Assembly: GCA_038093515.1 (NCBI GenBank)
Contig: JBBPSI010000122.1
Coordinates: 1 to 64,000 of the forward strand
Direction: 5' to 3'
DNA length: 64,000 nucleotides
Origin: Butyriboletus loyo
Taxonomy: Eukaryota; Basidiomycota; Agaricomycetes; Boletales; Boletaceae
Below, in pieces: positions 11,122 to 23,333 of this stretch; position 1 is the first letter of the stretch, and each line of letters starts with the position of its first letter. Both the position numbers and the translations under genes were made by a program. The notes under the pieces were generated by a model that saw nothing but the letters and a program-made list of their open reading frames with translations, was not told where the DNA came from and ran no database searches.

Positions 11122-11677
11122 TTAGGCGGTCTAGAAATGAAGCGACATCAGCGTTGCTTCGTCAACAATGGGGAGCAAAGCCCCGGAAAAACATGGCGTA
11201 CCGCTGTCTTGAGCCAAGTGATGAGATCATTGCGGTCCTTGTCCTTCTTGAGACCCGCAAAGGCCATCTTGGTGCCGGGAATATACTAGCGGATGACTCA
11301 ATGATGCTAGTCGAACCACGAGAAGAAAGAGTGACATACCTTTTTAGGGTTCTCGAGATACTCAAACAGCGTGTCTTCGTCCCATATGACACCCTTGTTG
11401 ACGTTGGCAGCGGTATACTGGTAGCCTTCTACTTGTCCAGTCTTACGACCGAATAGCCTGGGTACGGATTAGAAAATAGCCCTCCGAGCTGCAAAGTCAA
11501 GTCGTTCTCACCCGTGCAGGTTGGGTCCGACTGTATTGGGCTCACCAGCACCGACGTTGTGGCACTGTTTACAACGCGTCTTGAAGAGGGAGGCACCCTT
11601 GTTAGCGTCACCTGTGACACCAGAGGTCAACGCTGGTTTGATGGAGAAAGACCGAACGGACCAGGAGCGAAAGGCAT
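11122..11677 (-). CDS. CYC1: Cytochrome c
   Basis: Soluble haem carrier between complex III and cytochrome oxidase in the mitochondrial intermembrane space. The first exon is tiny, ATGCCTTTCGCTCCTG, and the join gives [15 protein letters not shown], the canonical start. The haem site CKQCH and the Met ligand in [17 protein letters not shown] are present, along with [15 protein letters not shown]. The final intron (acceptor near 11130) leaves a last exon of only three codons, giving WLKTATA at the C-terminus as in other fungal cytochromes c. Length about 108 residues is normal. A longer open frame upstream (to 11741) exists only because the first intron is open, and the short form is preferred. 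Confidence 0.95.
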
Positions 11678-12271
11678 TGGAAAAGTCCGAAACAACGCAA
11701 ACAAATAGCCTACAGTGACGTGCTGATGGTTTTGCGCTCAACTTTTTTTCGGCCTCAAATACATTTCAAGTCCCGATCATGCCCGATCGCGCCGGTTTGT
11801 TCCGAGAAGCACATCCCGCTCCGACCAACCGGAGAGCTCACAGACTGAACTTGCCTCGGCACTTCGGCAACATCGGATCTTGAATTGTTCACCTCGTACT
11901 CTCAGACTCAGTGGACAGAATCCACGGCAAAGCCACTCAGCCAAGTCTCGTGGGTACCCGTATGCCTCCCACGACGTAACGGCGTGTTCACGAAGCTTTC
12001 TCAAGGTCGTCGAAGCCTGAAATTCATCACATCGCTGACATTCTCTTAACCCGAGAACGAGAAGTTTAGGTCGGCGTTTGGAATGCTCAATCCGCCTGGC
12101 GAAAAGTCGATGGACCACTACCGCAACATTGTCACCCAGTTATTTGTCAGCTCGGCCGACTTTGCCGTGCTACGACTGGAGAGGCACGATTGAAGGCGCC
12201 AGCTCCTTTTTGTTTTCCAGCCAGTCTCCCACCTGCTCTGGTCGATCATGAATTACATTGAGTTTCACCAT
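11678..12271. other. Intergenic, no supported gene
   Basis: About 600 nt. It holds the 5' region of cytochrome c and the 3' region of the upstream membrane-protein gene, both on the minus strand. A 113-codon minus frame at 11777-12118 has no motifs and is not called. Confidence 0.35.
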
Positions 12272-13923
12272 TTAATCATTATTTTTGCTGTTCGAGCTCA
12301 AGGAGTCAGATGGATTCATCCGAGAGCTGCTTGAGAGTCGGGACTCGGAATCAGAGGACTCACAGTCTCCAAAGTCATCCTCATCAAGCTGGGTCACAAT
12401 TTCAGTGATCAACCCCACAAGAGATGGAGTCTCAATGGCTTGGAGTGCTCCGTTTTCCGTGGCATGGACCGGTGTTTCCCGCGACGTGAACTTTTGCTGA
12501 ACAGGGCGTAACGTACTAAGTTATAAGGAGTGGCTATCATCACAAACTGTAAATACGACTAAAGAGTCATTGTAATGCCGCTAAAATGAGAAAGATTTCT
12601 TTTGTGAGTACAGGTCGTTTAACGTCCTAACGTGAATTTGGTCTAGCGGGCGATATTGCTCGCATCTCTGAACAATTACCTACCCCCGACTCCCCAACGC
12701 ATTCCAATGCAGGGGAACCCTGACCACCACTGGTTGACGGACGTACCGTGCAGAACGCCACACCAGCCATGTGATAACCATCATGCCAAATGTTAAAGTA
12801 AGTCTGCCAGAAGCTTAGGTCAGAATATCAAGCGTTCGAATGTCGTAAAATACCAACATTTCAATGACCGAGAATGCTAAGGGGATGGTCAGTGGCGGCA
12901 TCTACAGGCACTAGTAATACACTCACCAAACAGTGCTTGCAACTGTCCGCAGTAGACGACCCCTTCGCAGGAATTATCCATGAACAACAAGGGGAGGGAC
13001 TTGTTGAGCACTCCGGTGCCTGAAATCCAGAAAACCCATGTCACGAGTACCCATACTGCTTGCGTGCCAATCGACGCGATCGGACGCCGTGACCAGAGTG
13101 GGTCAAGGAAGAAAAGGGTGTACGTTCCAGACGTAACGGTGGTCCAGCATCCTGCAAACCTGCACGATGTCAAGAGGGGAACGTGTTCAACTAGCCTGTG
13201 GCAGAATGTGCTCACAGCAGAAAACGCACTCCTGTACGTGTCGCTAAATCAGGTGCGTTGTCGTTGTACTTGTACTGCAGTAAAAGCCAAGTCGCATCGG
13301 CAACCTATACTTCCCAATGTAGTTACTCAACAATCCAAGACATCATTGTGAATGAACCAACCTCCGCTAGGCTGATGAACAGCAGAAAGATATAGAGAAC
13401 TGTAGCACGTGTAAGCCACAAGGTTGCCGCCACGAGTACGTTCAATGGCTCCTAGACTTACGTGGACCATACTGCTGAATACGAACTCCAGAAACCTTGT
13501 TGAGTGTCCTTGGATGGCGTCTGGAGTGCCGATACAGCAAGTACAATGGACAGAAATAAATGAGCGCCAGCATCGGTGTGACCGCAGCAATGATGCTTGA
13601 GATGGCGCTGGAGTACATCCTAGATTTGCTGACATCAGGGGAAGTAGAAATGCTGGCATGGCTTTGAAGAGCGAAGGAACCGGTGGCGAGAGCGGCGAGA
13701 ATGCACAGGGAAGAGGCAAAGGGAAGCATTTCGACCAGCTTGCGGTTGAGATGATGAGGCTCGAAGGACATGAGGAGAGATGAATGCGCACCGAAATGGT
13801 TTGGTGGCGAGAAGTGGGCATAGATATGCTTGCTATTAAGACAGAAGCGGTCGCCGCGGCACTAATGGCGTGTGCTGCCAACGGCGAGGAAGACTCAGGC
13901 TCGAATGTTGGAAGGCCTTGCAT
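12272..13923 (-). CDS. Multi-pass membrane protein with acidic Ser-rich tail (unknown function)
   Basis: Pieced together from several exons, so moderately certain. After a start at 13923, hydrophobic blocks appear in order: LVEMLPFASSLCILAALAT, AISSIIAAVTPMLALIYFC, TVLYIFLLFISLAEVGSFT, TYTLFFLDP...TQAVWVLVTWVFWIS and LTLTFGMMVITWLVW. That is four to five membrane spans. The last exon (about 12529-12272) encodes a cytosolic-type tail with DEDDFGDCESSDSESRLSSS, ending in SKNND. This could be a MARVEL-like four-span protein, but I see no diagnostic residue. It is divergent from the P450 gene at 14477. The intron before the tail exon is about 165 nt, longer than its neighbours, so the tail could belong elsewhere. 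Confidence 0.5.
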
Positions 13924-14476
13924 GGTTTAGAGGTCAAGCAGCATCTCGGACTGCTGCAGGATATCCACGCTGATCCACGACTGCATGCAGAAACGTGTTT
14001 GCAGCATTGCCTCTCATGACTCGTTCTCTTCTCCTAGAGAGAGCCAATCGCAAATATGCATGTTGGACAGACTGGCTCGACTGAGAGTACGGTCTGGTTG
14101 CCTGTCGGTCTTGAGTTCTGAATGGTCTTTGAATGTACGGGTCGATTAGGTCAAGAAACGCTTGGGTCATGCAGTCGCCACGGATTTTGATAGCTGCGTA
14201 TCCGACTTCCGATATTGTTAGAACGACAGATTAAATGGGGCCGACTTGTTAATCGCTCAGCCTGCCCGCGAACAGACCTCACCTGTTCGTTTGTTCCCCC
14301 TTGCTCAGTCTCGCAATTTACAGTGACTCGGACAGCTTCAGCGTCTGGAACGGGACTTGACTATCGAGAAGAAAAAAATTATTACTCATGAGTCGCACTA
14401 TTTTTGCTATGCGAAGATCGACCGACCAGTACAAATATCAGTGGCCCGTTCAACCGTCTCGTTCTCCTTGTCGTCC

Positions 14477-16673
14477 ATGTCCGCGTCGAATTGGCGACGG
14501 CTCTGCCTTGCCGCCGTCCTCTCTGTCATCGCAATCGACATTGGGTATCTCCGGCTACTGAGGAAGAGACGTACACTACCATTGCCCCCTGGTCCACCAC
14601 CCCTACCAATTGCGGGAAATATTCGAGGCATCAACACGTCTGCCCCGTGGCTCACTTATACGGAATGGGCCAACCTCTACGGTAAGTCTAGTCCATATAG
14701 ATACACTCAGCGATAGAACATCCGCGCAGGTGATCTCGTTTACTCCAGTTTCTTTAACCAGGAGATCATCGTGATCAACTCCGAGAAGGTCGCAAGAGCA
14801 CTCTTGGAACAGCGCTCCAACATCTATTCTGATCGACCCGAAATACCGACGAATGCGCTGTATGTACCTTGCCCACTCCATCGTTCCAAGGTCTAATACA
14901 TGCCATTCATAGGTTCGGCGTGGACTTCAACACTGTCTTGATGCGTTATGGGGACAGATGGCGGCTACACAGAAGACTTTTTCACCAAACATTCAGGGCC
15001 GATGTCTCGCCAAAGTATCGTCCGATGCAACAACGCAAATCATATCAGTTACTGTTAGCCATTTTTGAAGATCCAGATCCAAAAGCTTGCTTCGAGCATC
15101 TTCATACGTATGTGCTGTGCTTTTTGAACCCAACTTTCTGGACAACTTTCTCGTCGGAACAGGTATTCCTCATCCATAATCATGTCAGCACTCTACGACT
15201 ATGAGACAGAGCCAAAGAACGACCCCATGGTGGATGTTATCGGCAGGGCCTTGAAATTGACTGTTGAGGAGATTCGACCTGAGGTCGCCGCGCTCTTTAG
15301 CGTGTTTCCTTTTTGCAGGTTTTCCCGCTTCTTCAATGAATGTCGTGCTCATGTACTGACTAGTGTTGTCACTTTCTTATTGGATTCCTGGAATGGACAT
15401 CCACATGAAAGCTGCGCAATCAAGAGAGTGGTGCAAAGAATGGGTAGATACTCCGTATGAATATGTCCTGGAGAGAATGGTTAGTTCTTTTGCGTCGTGG
15501 GCGACTCACCTTGAAACCTTTTTCTAGAAGGAGGGGACAGCAGGTCCATCGATGGTTTCCGACGCGTCGAACAGCATGAGAGCCAATGGTTGTGACGAGC
15601 AACACTGGCTCCAGGGGATCAAGGAAGCCTCGGCAACTGCTTTTGGAGGTGAGTAATGTATAATCGAACATGGCGTATACTGATTTGATTTCGATGCTGT
15701 GTACCTTGCAGCTGCATCGGAGACTGTGAGTAACCTAGCGGTTGATACATAGATTGGTGATCAATGCGTCATGCAGACAGCGTCGACACTCCAGGCGTTC
15801 ATTCTTGCAATGGTTCTCTTTCCGGAAGTTCAGAAGAAAGCGCAGAGTGCTATCGATGTCACGGTGGGAGCTTCGAGGTTGCCAGCGTGGACCGACAGAC
15901 CGTCGTTGAAGTATATTGATGCTGTCCTCCGAGAAACGCTGAGGTGGCATCCTATCCTCCCCTTGTGTAGGTTTCTCATCCTCATTTACCCGAGCCTTGT
16001 ATGGATTGCTCCCTCATAGCGACTCCGCATGCTACTACGGAGAGTGACGAATATGAGGGTTATTATATTCCTAAAGGTAATACCTTTCTCGCGGGATTTT
16101 CAGCCTATCTGAGTTGAACTTAGGAGCCACTGTGATGCCAAATGTCTGGTGCGTACAAGGTGGGCTCTACTATTTTCTCGACTAACACAGGGCCTAGGGC
16201 GATGACTCACGATGAGGCGAGGTATCCAAATCCATTTGATTTTGTTCCCGAGCGTTTCTTGGATGCAGAGGGTGAGCTGAATCAAGATGACGTTGGCTAC
16301 GCTTTCGGATTTGGTAGAAGGTCAGTATCCCTCGGCCCTGTACAACGAGCCCGGAGATAACACGTTGACTGTTAGGATATGCGTGGGACGGCACGTCGCT
16401 GATGCTTCCGTCTGGTATGCGATATCCGGGATGCTCGCCTTGTTCAATTTCTCCAAGGCAATAGACACTGATGGGAATGAGATTGATTTCGAGCCGCGGT
16501 GGTCAAGCGGGATTGCGATGTGCGTTGTTAATCCTCTCACACATCTCATGGTGAACTGACAGAACTTTGAATAACTCAGCCGCCCTCATCTATTCCCGTT
16601 CAGGGTGACCGCACGTCGGTCGGACATGACGGTTGACGTTGTCCGTTCGTTGAATATTTCCCCCTTGTCTTGA
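14477..16673 (+). CDS. Cytochrome P450 monooxygenase
   Basis: A membrane-anchored haem monooxygenase of the type abundant in Agaricomycetes. The N-terminal anchor is LAAVLSVIAIDIGYLRLL, followed by the proline hinge LPLPPGPPPLPIAGN. Further blocks: WRLHRRLFHQTF (helix C), FGAASETTASTLQAF (I helix oxygen-binding region), the ExxR motif in LRETLRWHPILPL, PNPFDFVPERFL, and the haem loop FGFGRRICVGRHVA with the Cys ligand. The haem-loop exon is split by an intron at about 16321-16373. The last intron, about 16522-16580, joins SSGIA to IRPHLFPFRVTARRS, typical of the family, giving a stop at 16673. Family and substrate cannot be assigned by reading. About ten introns are needed, and some joins around 15110-15720 are approximate. 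Confidence 0.88.
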
Positions 16674-17158
16674 CGCTTTTCTCGTCTTTTCTCACTGTTT
16701 GGTTTGCATACATATGCATTGTCCAAGTGGATTATGTAGCTGGTCGCGATCGGTATCAATTCCGGGTGTTCCCATGGGTGAGAACCTCGTATTATACTTG
16801 AAGCGAGTAGTGATCAAGGCACACCGTCGCTTTAACCTCAACACTCAACCGGTCTCTGCTCTCCGCGAATTGTACTGTGATTGCCACCGATGCGTCTTTC
16901 AATGCGGCTATGATTGACATTTGTGAGTTGTCAACGACTGCCAGCGATGAGCAGTTGGATCAAGTGAGCCTGCTTCGCACGGCCAACTGGGGCCGCCGTC
17001 AGCACGTCGTTTCATCGACCCGTGTGTTGCGATCACGATTGGGCCACGCGGCTATCAAGCGGACATGTGGAATTATTGCCCCGAGCTCGGAAGGTATTTA
17101 AGAAGAGGAAGCCTTTTCGGATACCTCTTGGTCCTTGTTCTCATCCTTCGATACTAGG
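16674..17158. other. Intergenic, no gene seen
   Basis: About 485 nt between the P450 and the peptide transporter, both on the plus strand. Short overlapping frames only. The last 150 nt should hold the transporter promoter and leader. Confidence 0.35.
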
Positions 17159-19658
17159 ATGGCCGGTCTGGAGACTGATCCTAAGATTCGCGCTGCATTG
17201 GCGGAAGACGACCGACGTCTGTCGTTGGTGGCCTCCCTCGAAAAGAAGGATTCGATACCCGACGACGACGACGACGACGACGACGATAGTGCCCATGAGG
17301 GTCTCGAATTCCCTTCAGAAGAAGAGTTGGTAACTCTGCGCCGTGTGTCCGATGCCTTGCCATGGACCGCATACTGTAAGTGATCTCTTACTTTCCATTC
17401 ACCTACTCCAACTCTTCGTGACAGTGATCGCTGTCGTCGAGTTGGCTGAGCGTTTCTCGGTAAGTGCTCCAATACTCCGTCGAGAACGACTCCCTTATAT
17501 GATCTCTGAACACTCAGTATTATGGTATGAATTGAAACTTGATCCTTTCGTTGTTCTGCTCAATTATCATACATTGCAAAGGTGCCAGCGCTGTTTTTGT
17601 AAGTCAACATGATGGATTCTCACAGCTGTGCCTCATTGCGCATTCACTTTGACAGGTAAATTTCATCCAGCAACCCCTTCCACCCGGCTCTCGCACCGGT
17701 GCCGGTGGGGCGAATGGCCAGTCCGGTGCCCTTGGAGCTGGTCAGCAGATGTCCACCGGATTGACTACATTCTATCAGTTCTGGTAGGCATGTGGTTGCA
17801 GCTATTCTTATCCCGCTGTGACATGAGAATACTAGGTCTTATATCTGTCCTATCGCTGGCGCCTACATTGCTGACACCTATTGGGGACGTTACAAGACTA
17901 TTTGTTGGAGCGTGGCTCTGGCCATACTTGGACATGTTATCATGATCATCTCTGCAATTCCTGGTGTCATTGGCGGGAACGCATCTATCGGGTTGTTCAT
18001 ACTGTCCCTCATTGTCACGGGTGCAGGAGCTGGCGGATTCAAGTCCAATATCTCGCCGTTGGTCGCTGAGCAATACCGACGTACGAAACCATTCATCGTT
18101 ACTACCAAATCTGGCGAGCGTGTTATCGTTGACCCTACATACACCACGTCGAGAATCTATATGGTACGTGTTCCTCCATTATGTCTCGTAGAAGTTTATC
18201 CACCTTCACCGATCCAGTATTTTTATCTCTTCATCAACATTGGCGCGCTCGTTGGGCAAATTAGCATGGTCTATGCGGAAAAGGTAAGTAGTTTCCTCAC
18301 ATTTGGTGGCCGTTTCTAAGCATCGCACGACCTCGTAGTTTGTGGGCTACTGGCTCGCATATACCCTCCCGACTATCGTCTTCCTTCTCTCGCCCCTCCT
18401 CCTTTGGTGGGGTCACGGACGATACCGCGTCTCCGCTCCCACTGGCTCGGTGCTGGGCACTTCACTCCGTCTTTGGCGATACGCTCTCAAAGGCCGTTGG
18501 AACTGGAACCCTGTCCGATGCATCAGACAGCTTACCGCAGATGATTTCTGGGAAAGCGCTAAACCTTCAAAGGTGGTTGGGGAGAAGCCCAAGTGGATGA
18601 CGTTTGACGACAACTGGGTTGATGAGATTCGGCGTGGTTTCAAGGCTTGCAGCGTCTTTGCGTGGTTCCCGATCTACTGTAGGCGGATTTCTTCATCCTG
18701 TGTGAATAGCCATGATATTTTGTGTGCGCAGGGCTCTGCTACAATCAACTGAACAACAATCTGACTTCGCAAGCTGCCACTATGAACACTCATGGCCTGC
18801 CTAATGATGTCTTGTCCAACCTGGACCCTCTCGCACTTATCATTTTCATCCCCATTTGCGACTTGCTGGTAGGCTGCAAGCCAAAGTTATGATGTTGTTC
18901 AAATCGACTTATTATTTTCTCAGATATACCCTGCACTGGCCAGAAGGGGATGGAAATTTACCGCTCTCAAGAAAGTTGCCTGGGGCTTTGCTACTGGAAC
19001 TGGCGCCATGATATGGGCAGCCGTCGTCCAGCACTATATTTATAAGGCGGGTCGTCTAGTAAGTATATTCTAGCCCAGGCGTGCTTACTATACGATTAGA
19101 CGAACCCGTGCGGTGATTACGCAAGTACTTGCGTAGACTCGGCAGGGAATCTACTTGTCTCGCCCCTGAATGTCTGGATTCAAAGCGGATCGTAAGCAGT
19201 GCAATCCGACCTGGAATGCTTTGTCTTCGGTTGGGCTAACAAATCGGATGATCTAGATACATTCTGATTGCGTTTAGCGAGATTTTCGCCTCCATCACCG
19301 GCCTCGAGTACGCGTTCACGAAAGCTCCGAGGAACATGCGCTCGCTTGTCATGTCCATGTTCCTCTTCACGAGTGCTCTCTCTGCCGCGCTTGGCGAAGC
19401 TTTCGTCTGTCAGTCGTCATGAGTTGCAACCATTTATATGGATGACCAAGAACTAACTATGCCGTTTCCCAAATAGCATTGTCCACGGATCCTTTGCTCG
19501 TCTGGAACTACACGTGCGTCGGCATCCTGGCGGGTGTCACTGGGATCATCTTCTGGTTCTCGGTCCGCGAGCTTGACAAAGAAGAGGACAAGCTCAATAG
19601 CTTGTCTGGGGGTCATTTTGGAACCTCGGAGGAGCGTCAAGTTTCTCCAACGCCCTGA
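17159..19658 (+). CDS. PTR2: POT/PTR2-type di- and tripeptide transporter
   Basis: A proton-coupled peptide importer of the plasma membrane, about 590 residues. The cytosolic N-terminus has a run of nine Asp (DDDDDDDDD) coded by GAC repeats. The first membrane span carries the POT signature ELAERFSYYGASAVFVNF with ExxER, restored by splicing near 17460-17600. The second signature region is seen in YICPIAGAYIADTYWGRYK. Later spans include LILSLIVTGAGAGGFKSNIS-like sequence, FYLFINIGALVGQISMVY and SYILIAFSEIFASITGLEYA. The charged tail ends SEERQVSPTP. Length and motif order are normal for fungal PTR2. About ten introns. ATG 17159 is the first Met in frame and gives the usual N-terminus. Confidence 0.93.
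17258..17286 (+). repeat. (GAC)n triplet run coding poly-Asp
   Basis: Eight GAC codons then GAT inside the first exon of the peptide transporter, giving nine Asp residues. A likely site of length variation. Confidence 0.85.
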
Positions 19659-20177
19659 TCTTGTGTGACACGATGGCTTATGGTTACTGTTCGGTCATGT
19701 TTGATATGTAAACCCCACTGCGGGTGGAATGCGCTGGCACACGATGTTTCATGTTACGTTCTTGGGCCGGCTACCGTTGTACATATACGCTTGATAGTGA
19801 AATGATAATCGCTTACGATGTTCGGATACTGTGTCAGGAGGGGCGCCGTGCAGCTAGTTCCGGCGTGGTCACCAGTCCTGGTCACTCGGGGAGCACACCT
19901 CTTTTAGGTCACTGCTGGGTCGTGCTGGCTCTCCCCACCCGTCTTCACCCAAATCGGAGAGGAGCGACTGACAGTCCAGGTTACCCTTCCTCGCACACAG
20001 TCTTATTCTTAGGGTCGCGCCTTCGCTCGCCAATTGGCCCATGTAGTAACACATTCTTGGAATCTTGAGCGGAAATATCAACATTGACAAGCATTCCCCA
20101 TGTATTTTGCAGGCATGACATAGATGCACATAAGACATGTGGGCCATGAGACAACAAACAAGCAACTACGAGCGACT
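19659..20177. other. Intergenic, no gene seen
   Basis: About 520 nt between the convergent transporter and uL4 genes. A 114-codon plus frame (19724-20068) has no motifs. Likely two 3' regions. Confidence 0.35.
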
Positions 20178-21537
20178 TCAAGGAGCGAAGAGGGTGGTGA
20201 GGAACGCCTCGCCAGCAACGGACCCCGACTTCTTTTCCTTTTTCTCTTTTTGCACCTGACGGACTGTGCATGCAAATAATGAGTGTTGGGGCAGGACTAG
20301 GCGAGGGGATACGTACGGAGTTCCTGTCTGCGGAGGACCTTGGCGTAAGGATTCAAGCGGAAGAGAATACCCTTGTTGACCAAGGGGTTCTTCTTTTGTG
20401 TCCAGGGTCGTTTCTGGACCTTGGCGTTGGCGGGACGGACGACGGATTGGATCTCGGTGCTGTTAATGAGACGGGTGACATCGGGGTTGGTGATCTTGGC
20501 GGTCGGAAGGCTAGACATACAGCAATGAGAGGGGCATATGGAAGGGCACGTGTCGACACTTACACGTAGTCTTTCTTGAAGGCGGATGGGGTGTCAAAGG
20601 TCCCAAAGATTTGGTCAAGGAGGGCGAAAGCATCCTCGGTCCAGATGATGAAGCGGCCAAGGTGACCACCAGGGGCGAGCTGGAGGAGGTTCAGTCTCTT
20701 GACGTTGGCGAGTTCGACACCGGGGAGGTTGCGGAATGCCTTTACGATGCCGTTGTCCTCGCCGTAGACGATGAGAGGGCCACGGCGTTGGCGGTACCGA
20801 CGGTTGCGCATCTTTCCCTTTCCTGCGCGGAGCTTGCGAGAGTTGGAGACCTTGACGACGTCAGTGTAAGCGTTGACGCTCTTCAAAAGGGCGACTGCTT
20901 CCTTGGTCTTCTTGAAGGACTCGATGGTGGAGGGGACGACGAGAGGGATCTCGGGGACCTGCTCGATACGGTGACCACGGGCGAGAACGAGGGAAGGGAG
21001 GGCAGAAGCAGCGAGTGCGGAGACGGTAGCAAAGCGACGTTGGTTCTGGTTAACCTTGACATGCCACCTGCGCCAAGTCTTGGTAGGGGCGAACATGCGA
21101 CCGCCACGGCACATGTTACCAAAGGCGGCCTAGGAGGATGATTAAAACGAGGGGAAGGGAAGACGGGAAGAGTGTACCTGGCCAGAGCGGTGTGTTCCAC
21201 CACCGCCGACACGGGGGATACGAGCGACGGCACGACCGGTACCCCATGACTCGGCGGAGGTTTGGTGGCCGGCCTTTTCGCTCACGGCGTAGGCCTGGCG
21301 CTTGTTCTTTGCGATACTCTCTGTGGGGGGTGTGAACGGGACAGAATGTGAGAGTAGGAGTGGGACTGACTGTGAACCTGCGCGACGACATCGAGCCTGA
21401 TGGGGGCGGTCAAGACAGCGGGGAGGGGGAGGGAGCTGGAGGATTCTAGGGGAGAAGGTTGAGGAGAAGCAAGGAGAACGATTTCAAGACGTACCTCCGG
21501 AGGTGGAGTACACGGCGACGGTGGGTCTTGATGCCAT
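20178..21537 (-). CDS. RPL4: 60S ribosomal protein uL4 (L4)
   Basis: A large-subunit ribosomal protein whose loop lines the peptide exit tunnel. Six exons: [14 protein letters not shown] (21537-21495), then [20 protein letters not shown], then [18 protein letters not shown]...[10 protein letters not shown], then the long exon 21132-20568 with [20 protein letters not shown] and [19 protein letters not shown], then [20 protein letters not shown]...LRRQELR, and a last exon [18 protein letters not shown] ending TTLFAP. Every block matches the eukaryotic L4 order and length. The last exon is separated by a 58-75 nt intron and would be missed if the frame were simply extended. The plus-strand 176-codon frame across it is antisense shadow. 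Confidence 0.95.
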
Positions 21538-21636
21538 CGAGGTGGACGTTGGAGGACGTTGGGGGATGTGGTGGATGATGGACGGATTGAAATCAAGGTT
21601 TGCTAGTACCAAGCCACTAGCCAAACAGTCGCAAAC

Positions 21637-21849
21637 ATGGCTTTGGATCCTAACAATCGCAAACAAAGCCAGGCGTTGTCCGCAAGGCAGGCACGTGTTC
21701 GAGAGGATATCAGCGCCCGAAAGACGCCATGTTGGAGTCAGCACAGTCCCCGTAACTCAGATTATATCCTTGTTCAGATCTTATTCCATATTCGCCTGGT
21801 GCGCTTTCCTTTCAACGCGCGGAATCACCCTCGTACAGAAAAGTGGTAA
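21637..21849 (+). other. 70-codon upstream frame abutting the next gene
   Basis: An ATG at 21637 opens 70 codons ending in TAA that overlaps the next ATG by one base (TAATG at 21847-21851). It has no recognised motif. It could be an upstream ORF in the leader of the 21849 gene, a separate small protein, or chance. Confidence 0.3.
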
Positions 21850-23333
21850 TGTACCCGCTCTCCAGCGCCGACGAGCCTTTCCGTGTGTCCATCCGAGATA
21901 ACCGTGGCATACCCACCCTCTTGTCTCCATGGGAGTTCCTCGAGGACTATGGCATCGTCCATCCGTCAGGCTGCGATGTCTGCACAGCGTACATGAAGCA
22001 CGTCGCCGACGCGAGCTACTCCCCGCATCAGCCCGCCTTCCAGATCGCCTTCCAGGATCGGAAGCGCGCCCGCGAGGACATGTACAACAAGGGTATATCC
22101 GAGGGCGTTCGACGCCAAAAGGAGGAGGAGCGCGAACTGCGCGACAATATCGAGCACTATCGTCTCGAGCGCAACCAAGCTCGCGAAGAGCTCTTCTCTC
22201 TCCGTGCCCAGCTTGAGTCCAGTCGCGCTGATTGTGAGAGGCTTCAGGACAAACTCAAACATGCCACCGTCCCGACCGTCCCTGTCGCAGAGCCTCCCAC
22301 AGCGGAGACGCCACCTGTATCCGTCGCGACAAAATCTACTCCATCCGCGGATCACGTCCCCGCTGCTATCACCCCGCCTGGCCTCCCTCAGCTTCCCCAG
22401 CTACCTGATCTGGTATCTCCTACCAACACCTCACCCAATCAGTCTTCCGCGCCCGAGTTCCTATCGTCCCTCTTTCCCCAGCACGTTTCACCTCCAATGG
22501 CCACCCCGGCATCTCCTCAGGCGCAGCTCCCAGACTGCGTTGCTGCTCGCTCTTTCGCAGCCGTTTTATCTGCAGGGCAGCCTTTGAATGATGATGATGC
22601 GGTGCCACAGTCGCTCATTGAAGAACAACTCCTTAGTCCTCAAGGCTGGCAGTTGGCTATCCCACAAGCCTACAAGCCCACTAAGCCCGCGAAGAGCATC
22701 AAGCAAATTCAATCGCTCATCAAAGCGGCTCACCAGCCCGGGAATTATCAAGCCTTGACCAAAGTCAAGGCTTTATGCTCTGAAGCTCATAGGACAGCCA
22801 GGGAACACAAGACAGAAGTACAACGCTACCTCCTATCAACCTGGCGTACTCCGGATTGGGAACATCCTACCTCGATTCCCAAGCTTCCCATTCCCTTGAA
22901 CAACCCTCGCCTAGAGGACCCCGTCGAATGTTGGGTGGCGTACTACGCAGCCAATCCCAGCTCCTGTCCCAAAGGCATCCGACGTGATGCAGACGGAAGG
23001 CCGTTCACAACCGACATGAGAGCGAGTCGAACGGTCGCGCGCCTTCGCCCTGTGGTATTCCCCAATGACCCCGAGTCTCGCGAAGCCCGCCAGAAGTTCA
23101 TGGCCGTTGTTACCGAGCTCTTCTCTGAGCTAGGAGGATACGAGAATATCCTGAGGAGAGGAGCTTTTAGCGTCTCTCCCCAAATCGGCTATGTCCCGTA
23201 CGTGGGTTCTACCGACACCATCACAAAGGAAAGCATCGCTCGACACTTTGCAGTATGTGGCGTCACTATCCCTATGGCCGATAATGAACTTGGACCATGG
23301 GCACGAGAATACATTCGCGATGTATATTGTTGA
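21849..23333 (+). CDS. Uncharacterised coiled-coil protein, single exon
   Basis: About 494 residues in one uninterrupted exon, unusual in this intron-rich window. N-terminal region: RVSIRDNRGIPTLLSPWEF and a Cys pair in GCDVCTAYM. Residues about 70-135 are a charged heptad-like coiled coil (KEEERELRDNIEHYRLERNQ...). About 135-230 is Pro/Ser/Thr-rich. The C-terminal 250 residues look folded, with WQLAIPQAYKPTKPAK, DPVECWVAYYAANPSSCPKG and LFSELGGYENILRRG. I recognise no known domain. Lack of introns and the domain order (coiled coil, linker, small globular end) resemble gag-like or lineage-expanded Agaricomycete proteins, but no protease or zinc knuckle is seen. Confidence 0.8.
   Translation: MYPLSSADEPFRVSIRDNRGIPTLLSPWEFLEDYGIVHPSGCDVCTAYMKHVADASYSPHQPAFQIAFQDRKRAREDMYNKGISEGVRRQKEEERELRDNIEHYRLERNQAREELFSLRAQLESSRADCERLQDKLKHATVPTVPVAEPPTAETPPVSVATKSTPSADHVPAAITPPGLPQLPQLPDLVSPTNTSPNQSSAPEFLSSLFPQHVSPPMATPASPQAQLPDCVAARSFAAVLSAGQPLNDDDAVPQSLIEEQLLSPQGWQLAIPQAYKPTKPAKSIKQIQSLIKAAHQPGNYQALTKVKALCSEAHRTAREHKTEVQRYLLSTWRTPDWEHPTSIPKLPIPLNNPRLEDPVECWVAYYAANPSSCPKGIRRDADGRPFTTDMRASRTVARLRPVVFPNDPESREARQKFMAVVTELFSELGGYENILRRGAFSVSPQIGYVPYVGSTDTITKESIARHFAVCGVTIPMADNELGPWAREYIRDVYC

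Noticed and set aside
11508..11741. Longer N-terminus of cytochrome c from 11741.
   Set aside because: The short spliced start gives the canonical MPFAPGDANKG; the longer frame merely runs through the first intron.
20611..21141. 176-codon plus-strand frame.
   Set aside because: Antisense to ribosomal protein uL4, whose exons are certain.
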